A stretch of 64,000 nucleotides of DNA from Lachnospira sp900551945 (lineage in GTDB: Bacteria; Bacillota; Clostridia; Lachnospirales; Lachnospiraceae). A model generated the notes under the pieces. That model made no database searches. It saw nothing but the letters and a program-made list of their open reading frames with translations, and was not told the DNA's origin. Every line of letters begins with the position of its first letter. Position 1 is the first letter of the stretch. Shown piece by piece: positions 41,649 through 49,429 of this stretch. Position numbers and translations under genes: made by a program. The stretch is taken from contig DBFCCI010000005.1 in NCBI GenBank assembly GCA_048380335.1, forward strand, positions 102,746 through 166,745. The letters run 5' to 3'.

Positions 41649-42587
41649 ATGATGAAATTATTTCAAAGTAAAATAACATTTAATTCGTTTTTGTGTGGAA
41701 TTCCTGCAAAAGATTACATATATCAAGATACACCTTACAATAATCAAATTAGTGAAGCTGTAAGTTTGCTTAAGCAAGCTGATTATGTATTGGTAGGTGT
41801 GGGAGCTGGAATGAGTGCGGCAGCAGGCGCAAAATATGGCGGTAAGTTTTTTGAAGAAAATTTTGGCGAGTTTCAACAAAAATATGGAAAAGGCGACTAT
41901 ATGAAAGATATGTATTATGCAGGCTTTTATCCATATCCCGATGAAGAAAGTTATTGGGGCTACTGGTCAAAACAAGCGCTTCTTGGTGGAATAGAGCTTG
42001 ATGTGACACCACTTCATAAAGTTGTATTAGATATTATTTCCAATAAAAATATATTTGTATTAAGTACAAATGTTGACGCTCAATTTACTAAAGCGGGGCT
42101 TTCAGAAGATAAAATATTTTGCACACAAGGCGATTATTTTCATATTCAATGTGCTAAAGGTTGCCATAATAAAATCTACAATGCAGTTGATTTATTTCAT
42201 CAGATGGATAAAGCAAGACGTGATTGCAAAGTACCTAAGTATCTAGTTCCAAAGTGTCCTGTCTGTGGTGGTGCAATGGATATGAATTTGCGAAAAGATG
42301 AGTATTTTGTTCAAGATAAAGCTTGGTATGAAGCAGAAAAAAGATTTTCTGATTATATGTCAGAAGCTGTAGATAAAAACTTAGTTTTATTGGAGTTAGG
42401 AGTCGGATTTAACACACCAACTATAATCAGATTTCCATTTGAAAAGTTAGTAAGAGAACATAAAAATATAAGTTTAATAAGACTTAATCTCAATGAAGCA
42501 ATAGTGCCAGAAAGCTTTGGAAAAAGAGCCATAGGCATTAATGCTGATATGGCTCAAAGTATTAATGATATTGCAGATGAATTTTAA
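41649..42587 (+). CDS. Class M sirtuin (SirTM), protein ADP-ribosyltransferase
   Basis: A 312-residue Sir2-fold protein. NAD-binding GVGAGMSAAAGAKYGG lies at about residues 50-65, and STNVDAQF has N141 and D143. The catalytic HG of classical sirtuins is replaced by Q160-G in FCTQGDYFH. The zinc Cys are 168, 172, 203 and 206. These features define the SirTM class, whose studied members ADP-ribosylate a lipoylated GcvH-like carrier. No gcvH-like or lipoate ligase gene is seen in this window. The start is ATG 41649 (or 41652) after AAGGAG. The next gene converges with a 6 bp gap. Confidence 0.88.
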   Translation: MMKLFQSKITFNSFLCGIPAKDYIYQDTPYNNQISEAVSLLKQADYVLVGVGAGMSAAAGAKYGGKFFEENFGEFQQKYGKGDYMKDMYYAGFYPYPDEESYWGYWSKQALLGGIELDVTPLHKVVLDIISNKNIFVLSTNVDAQFTKAGLSEDKIFCTQGDYFHIQCAKGCHNKIYNAVDLFHQMDKARRDCKVPKYLVPKCPVCGGAMDMNLRKDEYFVQDKAWYEAEKRFSDYMSEAVDKNLVLLELGVGFNTPTIIRFPFEKLVREHKNISLIRLNLNEAIVPESFGKRAIGINADMAQSINDIADEF

Positions 42588-42593
42588 AAGGAC

Positions 42594-43895
42594 TTAAACT
42601 TTTCGATAAATGTGTTGTCTAAATTCATCTTTTATAACAGAATTATAAGTATTGTATACAAGCTGATTATATATAGAAGAACAGTAAATATCATCTACAA
42701 GCAAATCTTTATAATCAGCTGTTTTTGTAATAATAGGGGTAGAGCATTTTTTCTTGATTTCAGAAAGATATTTTTGCCCTACTTTGTCAAAGCCTAATAT
42801 TCTTATATAAGGAACATTATCGCCATCGTATCTTGCTGATTTTATTTTAGTAATGTTAAGAATAACGTGAAGTACACATCTACATATTCTGGAATATGTG
42901 TATTGGCGACTTTTTACATTCATGCAGTAAACGGAAAGTGGTTCATTGCCTTTAAAACAATCTGCCATGCGGTTGCCTAACTCAATGCTTATATCGGTGT
43001 AAGAGCTTAATTCCTTTGCGATAGCATTTTTATCATAAAAGCATTTATTGAATAATTCGGACATTTTATAATTAAACAAAGGTGTCAGATGGTCAAGCTT
43101 TATAGGTGGTTGCTCTAAAATTTTATTAACCATGCTTTCAGGTAAGAGTTGTTCTAATTCTTTAGGCAGTTGGTTATATTTATCAGGAGTTTTATCAATA
43201 TAATCATAGAGTATTGTTCGTATAGCCGAGGCACTTGGAAGTCCGTTTACAACATTTTCATTATATCCTGTGCCTTGTCTTGTAATGGTAAAAGGTTTAA
43301 GTTTAAAGTCGTGTTTAATTATTGACTTAATATATTCAATTCCTAAAATATTATTAGGTGAAGATAATGCACTTACAATTTCTTGTTGAGATTTATCATG
43401 TAAATGTGTTGTAGTTTTTTTGGAACTATTAGAGGTGAAAGTTGTTATATAATTAACAAGCGCAGTTTGTCTAGCAGCGGGAAATGAGAGTCCATTTGAT
43501 AAAAGGCTTTTTAATTCAATTCTATAACTTTCTGGTTCATTTATTAAAATATCAGCGGCATTATATAAAATATCAATATCCCCACATTCACTTCCAAACA
43601 CTACATAATTACACATTAATGAATTCAGCAGCTTTACTGCACCGTCAGCAAAGTTTTCAGCACTTGAAACGGCGTAATAAGACGGAAGTTCAATGCAAAG
43701 ATTGACACCAGCTTCAATTGCAGCAGCACAACGCAAATATTTATTCACAACAGCAGGCTCACCACGTTGTACAAAATTACCGCTCATAACTGCAATACAA
43801 CAATCAGCTCCCGTTATTTCCTTAGCTTTATTCATGTGATATATATGTCCCGTATGAAGCGGATTGTATTCCGTTATAAGACCAACAGCCTTCAT
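42594..43895 (-). CDS. tmcAL: tRNA(Met) cytidine acetate ligase TmcAL
   Basis: The enzyme uses ATP and acetate to form N4-acetylcytidine at the wobble position of elongator tRNA-Met (YlbM family, 433 residues). The nucleotidyltransferase motif is EYNPLHTGHIYHMNKAKE. SGNFVQRGEPAVVNKYLRC and CIELPSYYAVSSAENFA follow. ATG 43895 has AGGAGGA upstream. It is divergent from pta-ackA, which supply acetate; linkage through that substrate is inferred. Confidence 0.93.
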   Translation of the reverse strand: MKAVGLITEYNPLHTGHIYHMNKAKEITGADCCIAVMSGNFVQRGEPAVVNKYLRCAAAIEAGVNLCIELPSYYAVSSAENFADGAVKLLNSLMCNYVVFGSECGDIDILYNAADILINEPESYRIELKSLLSNGLSFPAARQTALVNYITTFTSNSSKKTTTHLHDKSQQEIVSALSSPNNILGIEYIKSIIKHDFKLKPFTITRQGTGYNENVVNGLPSASAIRTILYDYIDKTPDKYNQLPKELEQLLPESMVNKILEQPPIKLDHLTPLFNYKMSELFNKCFYDKNAIAKELSSYTDISIELGNRMADCFKGNEPLSVYCMNVKSRQYTYSRICRCVLHVILNITKIKSARYDGDNVPYIRILGFDKVGQKYLSEIKKKCSTPIITKTADYKDLLVDDIYCSSIYNQLVYNTYNSVIKDEFRQHIYRKV

Positions 43896-43933
43896 AAAAA
43901 TTCCTCCTAAAATAGCAAAATATGTTATTCAGG

Positions 43934-43952
43934 CGGATATTTTCAATCCGCA
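43934..43952. promoter_or_regulatory. Small hairpin upstream of tmcAL
   Basis: GCGGAT and ATCCGC arms surround ATTTTCA, 39 bp upstream of the tmcAL start on the minus strand. The rest of the 43896-44158 spacer is very AT-rich and shows no gene. Confidence 0.35.
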
Positions 43953-44158
43953 CTGATATTTGTTAATAGCAATTACAGTTATTATAATATGTTTTATTTT
44001 TAGAGTATTAATTGAGTTTCGTCATATATTACTTGATAATATAAAAAATGTATAAGTAAAATATATATTAATATTTACCATAAAGTTATATAATAATACA
44101 ACATAAAAGAAAATAAATATAAATCAATAACTTAGAAAATATAATTATATGTTTAAAG

Positions 44159-44396
44159 AAAATCTTGAGTTTTTGTATTTTGCATTATTTAAACTTTGAG
44201 ATATCAGTCGTATATAAGTAAACACACACCAGAAAAAGAACAATTAAATATTTGTATGCCCTTATCAAATAAGTTTGTTTGCTATGGTCACACAAATATA
44301 TTTAATTGTTCTTTTTAATGGTGCATTTATTACTTATATACTCCTGCTATCTTACGAAAGGTTATTGTAATGCAAAATACAAAAACTCAAGATTTT
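44159..44396. repeat. Long-hairpin repeat family, copy C (with extra outer arms)
   Basis: The inner 152 bp (44200-44351) matches copies A and B: GATATCAGTCGTATATAAGT on the left and CTTATATACTCCTGCTATC on the right. The central arms AAAGAACAATTAAATATTTG and TATTTAATTGTTCTTTTT pair. It is nested in further arms, AAAATCTTGAGTTTTTGTAT (44159-) and ATACAAAAACTCAAGATTTT (-44396), which are exact complements. The total fold-back is 238 bp. It lies between divergent tmcAL and pta. Confidence 0.85.
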
Positions 44397-44485
44397 AATA
44401 TAACAATATTTTACAGTTTATTTAGCTAAAAATGCAATAAATTCATATTTTTATGGATTGCTTGTTATTTTAAACATTAAAAACC

Positions 44486-44514
44486 TTGTTTTGATGAAAA
44501 ATTTGGTATATAAT
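44486..44514 (+). promoter_or_regulatory. Promoter of pta
   Basis: TTGTTT (44486-44491) and TATAAT (44509-44514) are separated by 17 bp, 64 bp before the pta start. Confidence 0.65.
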
Positions 44515-44524
44515 TTTAATAGGA

Positions 44525-44543
44525 TTTCGGTGCGACACCGAAA
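44525..44543 (+). promoter_or_regulatory. Perfect hairpin in the pta 5' leader
   Basis: TTTCGGTG-CGA-CACCGAAA begins about 11 nt after the -10 box, so it would sit at the very 5' end of the pta mRNA. Such 5' stems often protect a transcript from decay. Confidence 0.6.
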
Positions 44544-44577
44544 AATATATTTAAAATACAAGGAGGAGTCAAAAATC

Positions 44578-45579
44578 ATGGGATTTATTGACACAATCAA
44601 AGAAAGAGCTAAAGCAGATAAGAAAACTATTGTATTACCAGAATCAATGGACAAGAGAACATTTGAAGCAGCAGAAAAGATTTTAAAGGAAGGTATCGCT
44701 AACCTTATAATTATCGGTACTCCAGAAGAAATCGCTGAAAACAGCAAGGGCTTTGATATCACAGGTGCTACAATTGTAGACCCATTCAATGACCCTAACA
44801 AGCAAAAGTACATCGACAAGTTCGTAGAATTAAGAGCTAAGAAGGGTGTTACACCTGAACAGGCTAAAGAACAGATGGAAAAGGATTATATGTACTATGC
44901 TTGCCTTATGTGTAAGTGTGGAGATGCTGATGGTGCAGTTTCAGGTGCTTGCCATTCAACAGGTAACACAATCCGTCCAGCACTTCAGTTATTAAAGACT
45001 AAGCCAGGAATTAGTAGTGTATCAGGCTTCTTCCTTATGGAAGTACCAGATTGTGAATTTGGTGAAAATGGTTTATTCGTATTCGCTGACTGCGCTGTTA
45101 ATCCAGATGTAGATTCAGACAAGCTTGCAGAAATCGCTATGTTATCAGCAGAAAGCTTTGAAGCTTTCACTGGTGCAGATGCTAAGGTTGCTATGCTTTC
45201 ATTCTCATCATACGGAAGTGCTAAGCATGACAGAGTAACTATGGTAGCTGACGCAGTTAAGATTGCACAGGAAAAGTATCCAGAACTTACAGTTGATGGA
45301 GAACTTCAGTTAGATGCAGCACTTGTTCCAGAAGTAGCTAAGTTAAAAGCTCCAGAAAGCAAGGTTGCTGGTAAGGCTAATACATTAGTATTCCCTTCAC
45401 TTGAAGCTGGTAATATCGGTTATAAGCTTGTTCAAAGACTTGCTAAGGCTGGTGCTTATGGTCCAGTTCTTCAGGGTCTTTCAATGCCAGTTAATGATTT
45501 ATCAAGAGGTTGTTTCGCAGAAGATATCGTTGGTGTTGTAGCTATGACAGCAGTACAGGCTCAGAACGCTGCTAAATAA
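44578..45579 (+). CDS. pta: Phosphate acetyltransferase
   Basis: Converts acetyl-CoA and phosphate to acetyl phosphate and CoA (333 residues, the short single-domain form). Typical stretches are DKKTIVLPESMDKRTFEAAE, DADGAVSGACHSTGNTIRPA and the C-terminal NDLSRGCFAEDIVGVVAMTA. The frame extends far upstream, but ATG 44578 after AAGGAGGAG is clearly the start. Codon use is less AT-biased than its neighbours, as expected of a highly expressed fermentation gene. ackA follows after 290 bp. Confidence 0.96.
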   Translation: MGFIDTIKERAKADKKTIVLPESMDKRTFEAAEKILKEGIANLIIIGTPEEIAENSKGFDITGATIVDPFNDPNKQKYIDKFVELRAKKGVTPEQAKEQMEKDYMYYACLMCKCGDADGAVSGACHSTGNTIRPALQLLKTKPGISSVSGFFLMEVPDCEFGENGLFVFADCAVNPDVDSDKLAEIAMLSAESFEAFTGADAKVAMLSFSSYGSAKHDRVTMVADAVKIAQEKYPELTVDGELQLDAALVPEVAKLKAPESKVAGKANTLVFPSLEAGNIGYKLVQRLAKAGAYGPVLQGLSMPVNDLSRGCFAEDIVGVVAMTAVQAQNAAK

Positions 45580-45663
45580 TTATAGTATTAATTTGATTGT
45601 GAACTGATATGATTGTACATAATTTTAATATATTTGTAAGATAATTATATCAGTAAAGGATTG

Positions 45664-45733
45664 ACCGCATAAGTATTGATGCGGTAATAAGCTACAACGT
45701 GGTGCTTAAAGTAATAGTATCACGTTGTTAGCT
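45664..45733 (+). promoter_or_regulatory. Two hairpins in the pta-ackA spacer
   Basis: ACCGCAT/ATGCGGT (45664-45685) is followed by AGCTACAACGTG/CACGTTGTTAGCT (45690-45733). Neither has a U-tract. With the adjacent short repeat they make three tandem stems, which may process or stabilise the ackA part of the transcript. Confidence 0.5.
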
Positions 45734-45739
45734 ATTTTA

Positions 45740-45789
45740 GCGAAAAATGAGTCAAAGTCTATGTCTACATAAGACTTGGCAACTTTCGC
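45740..45789 (+). repeat. Short dispersed repeat, copy 4
   Basis: GCGAAAAATGAGTCAAAGTC begins the element and GACTTGGCAACTTTCGC ends it. GCGAAA/TTTCGC and AAGTC/GACTT make a closed stem, the clearest fold of the family. It lies between pta and ackA. Confidence 0.65.
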
Positions 45790-45869
45790 AATAATTTCAG
45801 AAGCTCGCAAAGCGGGGTTCTATATTAAAAATTTCAAAATTCTAAATAACATAAGAATGGAGTAAAATA

Positions 45870-47069
45870 ATGAATATTCTTGTATTAAATTGTGGTAGTT
45901 CATCACTTAAGTATCAGTTAATTAACATGGATGATGAAAGTGTATTAGCAAAAGGTCTTGTAGAAAGAATTGGTATTGATGGTTCAATTCTTACACATAA
46001 GCCAACAGGAAAGGACAAGTTCGTTGTTGAACAGGATATGAAAGACCACAACATCGCAGTTAAGCTTGTACTTGAAGCATTAGTAGACCCAGAACATGGT
46101 GTAATCTCAAGCCCAGACGAAATTGCAGCAGTAGGTCATCGTGTACTTCACGCAGGTGAAAAGTATAAGACATCTTGTCTTGTTGATGAAGATGTTAAGA
46201 AGGTAGTAAGAGAATGTTTCGATTTAGGACCTCTTCACAATCCAGCTAACTTAATTGGTATTGAAGCTGTTGAAGCTGCTATGCCAGGCAAGCCAAACGT
46301 AGCAGTATGGGATACAGCATTTGGTGGAACAATGGAACCAAAGGCTTACCTTTATGCTATTCCTCGTGAATACTATGAAAAGTATCATGTAAGAAGATAT
46401 GGTTTCCACGGAACAAGCCACAGTTTTGTATCAAAGGAAACAATTAAGTTTGCTAACCTTGACAAGGATACAGCTAAGGTTATTGTATGCCACTTAGGAA
46501 ATGGTGCTTCAATCTCAGCTTCAATCGGTGGTAAGTGTGTAGATACATCTATGGGTCTTACACCACTTGAAGGACTTATCATGGGTACAAGATCAGGTGA
46601 CTTAGACCCAGCAATTATCGAATACATTTGCAACCATGAAAATATCACAGTAAGCGAAATGGTTAATATCCTTAATAAGAAGTCTGGTGTATATGGTATG
46701 TCAGGCGGAATTTCAAGCGATTTCAGAGACCTTAACGCAGCTATGAACGAAGGAAACGAACTTGCTAAGCAGACACTTGAAGCTTATGCTTATAGAGTTG
46801 CTAAGTACATCGGTTCTTATGTAGCAGCAATGAATGGTGTAGATGCTATTACATTTACAGCAGGTGTTGGTGAAAATGCAGCATGGTTAAGACCAATGAT
46901 TTGTCAATATCTTGGATATCTTGGAGCTGAACTTGATGAAGCTAAGAGTGAAGAAGCCGTTGGTGTTGCAAAGGTTATTTCAACAGATACATCTAAGGTT
47001 AAGCTTTGTGTAATTCCAACTAATGAAGAACTTGCTATTGCAAGAGAAACATTAGAACTTACAAAGTAA
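45870..47069 (+). CDS. ackA: Acetate kinase
   Basis: Converts acetyl phosphate and ADP to acetate and ATP (399 residues, normal length). Motifs include ILVLNCGSSSLKYQL at the N terminus and AVGHRVLHAGEKY. RYGFHGTSHSFVSKE, VCHLGNGASI and TFTAGVGENA follow. It is the partner of pta. ATG 45870 has ATGGAGT upstream. Confidence 0.97.
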   Translation: MNILVLNCGSSSLKYQLINMDDESVLAKGLVERIGIDGSILTHKPTGKDKFVVEQDMKDHNIAVKLVLEALVDPEHGVISSPDEIAAVGHRVLHAGEKYKTSCLVDEDVKKVVRECFDLGPLHNPANLIGIEAVEAAMPGKPNVAVWDTAFGGTMEPKAYLYAIPREYYEKYHVRRYGFHGTSHSFVSKETIKFANLDKDTAKVIVCHLGNGASISASIGGKCVDTSMGLTPLEGLIMGTRSGDLDPAIIEYICNHENITVSEMVNILNKKSGVYGMSGGISSDFRDLNAAMNEGNELAKQTLEAYAYRVAKYIGSYVAAMNGVDAITFTAGVGENAAWLRPMICQYLGYLGAELDEAKSEEAVGVAKVISTDTSKVKLCVIPTNEELAIARETLELTK

Positions 47070-47102
47070 TTAAAAATTCAACAAGAAAAGTAATAATTTA
47101 TG

Positions 47103-47131
47103 TTGACAAATATCACATAGGTGCGTATAAT
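47103..47131 (+). promoter_or_regulatory. Consensus sigma-A promoter for the DUF177-rpmF operon
   Basis: TTGACA (47103-47108) and TATAAT (47126-47131) have a 17 bp spacer. A stem AAGTGTGGAAAA/TTTTCCACACTT (47138-47172) occupies the 5' leader before the start at 47196. Confidence 0.85.
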
Positions 47132-47195
47132 AGTTTAAGTGTGGAAAATACATTAAGTCTTTTCCACACTTAAATAGTGTGAATTGGAGACAATT

Positions 47196-47720
47196 ATGCT
47201 AATTGATTTAAGAAATCTTTTATCCGGCACAAAGGAAGATTTATCAATATCAGCTAATATTGAGATGAATGTGTTAAACACAGGTATTTCAAGTTATGAT
47301 ATTGCGGACAAGTCGCCTGTAGAGCTTTCTATTAAGAAGGTTGGTAAGAATAAGCTTACAATTACAGGTAAAGGCAATATGACATTGATTATTCCTTGCG
47401 ACAGATGCTTAGAGCCTGTTAATACTGACATTGAATATATCATTGATAAGAATGTTGATTTAAGTCAGGACTCAGAAGGGGTAGAAGAACAGGAAGAACA
47501 AGACTATATTGATGGATACAACCTAGACGTGGACAAACTAGTTTTCGGCGAAGTTCTGTTAAATTTACCAGTTAAAACACTTTGCAAAGAAGACTGTAAA
47601 GGTCTTTGTTTAAAGTGCGGTGCTAATTTGAATATCGCAGAATGTGGTTGTGACAGAGAGTCCTTAGATCCAAGAATGTCTGTTTTCAAAGATATTTTAA
47701 ACAATTTTAAGGAGGTGTAA
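47196..47720 (+). CDS. DUF177 (YceD) family protein
   Basis: A 174-residue protein of the DUF177/YceD family, which is almost always encoded directly before rpmF and has been linked to 23S rRNA accumulation in other bacteria. Metal-binding-type Cys clusters are visible: IPCDRCLEPV in the middle and TLCKEDCKGLCLKCGANL with CGCD near the end. ATG 47196 follows TTGGAGA, which also contains the in-frame TTG at 47184. rpmF begins 2 bp after the stop. Confidence 0.93.
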   Translation: MLIDLRNLLSGTKEDLSISANIEMNVLNTGISSYDIADKSPVELSIKKVGKNKLTITGKGNMTLIIPCDRCLEPVNTDIEYIIDKNVDLSQDSEGVEEQEEQDYIDGYNLDVDKLVFGEVLLNLPVKTLCKEDCKGLCLKCGANLNIAECGCDRESLDPRMSVFKDILNNFKEV

Positions 47721-47722
47721 CC

Positions 47723-47902
47723 ATGTCAATTTGTCCAAAGAATAAATCTTCAAAAGCTAGAAGAGACAAGAGAAGAGCTAACTGGAAGATGAGCGCTCCT
47801 AATCTCGTAAAGTGCAGCAAGTGTGGTGCTTTAATGATGCCTCACAGAGTTTGCAAGGCTTGTGGATCATACAATAAAAAAGAAATCGTAGCTGTTGACT
47901 AA
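47723..47902 (+). CDS. rpmF: 50S ribosomal protein L32
   Basis: A 59-residue basic ribosomal protein. It begins SICPKNKSSKARRDKRRANW and carries the zinc-ribbon type CSKCGALMMPHRVCKACG with four Cys. AAGGAGGTGT lies 8 nt before ATG 47723. The DUF177-rpmF arrangement is standard. A terminator follows. Confidence 0.97.
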   Translation: MSICPKNKSSKARRDKRRANWKMSAPNLVKCSKCGALMMPHRVCKACGSYNKKEIVAVD

Positions 47903-47921
47903 TTATAGTTAAGCTAAGTTG

Positions 47922-47954
47922 AAGGGTTAAGGTTTTTATCTTAGCCCTTTTTTT
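47922..47954 (+). terminator. Terminator after rpmF
   Basis: AGGGTTAAG/CTTAGCCCT (one wobble pair) is followed by TTTTTT. Confidence 0.75.
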
Positions 47955-48003
47955 GCGTAAATAACGAGTTAAAGTCTGTCATTATTCATGGCGACTATTG
48001 CGA
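47955..48003 (+). repeat. Short dispersed repeat, copy 5
   Basis: GCGTAAATAACGAGTTAAAG with TCATGGCGACTATTGCG matches copy 2 in both halves. It begins immediately after the rpmF terminator T-run. Confidence 0.6.
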
Positions 48004-48135
48004 TAATTAATTGTGGCTGTCACATTAATGAAAATTTATACAAGATATAGAGCTATTTGTTAATTAAATATCCATATTTTGTATAAGATTTTCTTATTGC
48101 GACAATTCTATAGTTGAATTTTGGAGGAAAATGAT

Positions 48136-49239
48136 ATGATAAAAAGAAAATTATTCAAATCAATAAATGTGCTTTCAGCAGTTTGTATAACAGCATTGAC
48201 ATTATCAACTGTAGCTATAGTAGGTACAGATAAGGGAACAGTCACAGCTTATGCACAAGAGTATTATGATAGTAGTGATTATCACCTTAACTTAGATGCT
48301 GACAATATATGGCGTTGTTATAATAGTAATAACCAACTTGACACTAATTATGATGGCATTGTTGAAAATGAATATGGCTGGTGGAAAGTCACTAATGGAC
48401 AGGTTGATTTTTCTTATAGTGGAGTTGTATTAAATCAGTATGGTTGGTGGAAAGTAACTAATGGTGGAGTAGACTTTTCATTTAATGGAATGGCAAAAAA
48501 CCAATATGGTTGGTGGAAATTTAAAAATGGCACAGTAGACTTTAGTTATAACGGAATGGCACAAAATGAATATGGCTGGTGGAAAATAAAAAACGGTACA
48601 GTAGATTTTAGCTATAATGGAATGGCAGAGAATGAGTATGGCTGGTGGAAGATATCAAATGGAACAGTAGATTTTAGTTTCAATGGATTAGCAGAAAATG
48701 AATATGGCTGGTGGAAAATAACAAACGGCGGAGTTGATTTTTCATATAATGGTTTAGCAAAAAATCAATATGGAACCTGGAAAGTAACAAATGGAGCAGT
48801 AGACGTTAGATTTACTGGCATTGCAGAAAATGATGAAGGCGAATGGTATGTAGTTAATGGAGCTGTTAATTACAATTACAATGGAACAGTTGATTATGGT
48901 AATTTTACATATAATGTAGAAAATGGAAAAGCAGTTAAACAATTAAAAACAGCACAAAGAGTTATAAAATGGTATGATATAGATGGCTCATTACTTGATG
49001 AAGACACCGTAAATGTAAAAGTTGATAATAATGACAACATGGCAGAAGACTACTATTATAACGCAGTAAGAGTAAGTAAACAGTATAATATTCACAGTGG
49101 ATATTTAACAAAAATATGTATAGGAAGTACATCAGGAAAAGAGTATATACCTGATACATTAGTAAAAAAAGGAAATTTGAATTTAAAAGATTATAATGGC
49201 TATGTTTCATTGTATTTTGTAAAAGTAAATAAATTATAA
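48136..49239 (+). CDS. Secreted repeat protein with GWW cell-surface repeats
   Basis: A 367-residue secreted protein. The signal peptide (IKRKLFKSINVLSAVCITAL..., ending near TAYAQE) is followed by eight to nine tandem 22-residue units of the form SYNGMAENEYGWWKISNGTV plus DF. The last two are degenerate. The C-terminal part is a different domain of about 95 residues. The aromatic Gly-rich repeats recall choline- or glucan-binding surface repeats of Firmicutes, so attachment to wall or polysaccharide is plausible but unproven. No catalytic domain is recognised. ATG 48136 has TGGAGGAAAA upstream. Confidence 0.75.
   Translation: MIKRKLFKSINVLSAVCITALTLSTVAIVGTDKGTVTAYAQEYYDSSDYHLNLDADNIWRCYNSNNQLDTNYDGIVENEYGWWKVTNGQVDFSYSGVVLNQYGWWKVTNGGVDFSFNGMAKNQYGWWKFKNGTVDFSYNGMAQNEYGWWKIKNGTVDFSYNGMAENEYGWWKISNGTVDFSFNGLAENEYGWWKITNGGVDFSYNGLAKNQYGTWKVTNGAVDVRFTGIAENDEGEWYVVNGAVNYNYNGTVDYGNFTYNVENGKAVKQLKTAQRVIKWYDIDGSLLDEDTVNVKVDNNDNMAEDYYYNAVRVSKQYNIHSGYLTKICIGSTSGKEYIPDTLVKKGNLNLKDYNGYVSLYFVKVNKL
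48346..48894 (+). repeat. Tandem 66 bp coding repeats
   Basis: The GWW units are encoded by a 66 bp tandem repeat within the secreted protein gene. The middle units (about 48480-48740) are the most alike, around AATGAATATGGCTGGTGGAA. Such arrays can change copy number. Confidence 0.7.
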
Positions 49240-49304
49240 TCTTATAATAAAAAAGCTTATTTTTACTAATATATCATAATGATAAAACTCAATATAATTT
49301 ATTA

Positions 49305-49333
49305 TTGCCAACCAAACATTAAAATGGTATCAT
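49305..49333 (+). promoter_or_regulatory. Possible promoter of the uracil permease gene
   Basis: TTGCCA and TATCAT boxes are spaced by 17 bp, 97 bp upstream of the start. No PyrR-type attenuator was recognised. Confidence 0.4.
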
Positions 49334-49429
49334 GTTAAAGATTGCGTAGTGACATAGATAAAAATGTAACAAAGTCATAAAATATAAAGCTACAGATTTA
49401 TCAAAAGTCACAAAGAAAGGAACAAATTT

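Noticed and set aside
48346..48894. Regular tandem repeats considered as a CRISPR array
   Set aside because: The repeats are in frame, have no unique spacers and encode GWW protein units in a secreted protein.
49240..49429. A PyrR attenuator before uraA
   Set aside because: No terminator/antiterminator pair or PyrR-binding loop consensus could be found in the 190 bp leader.
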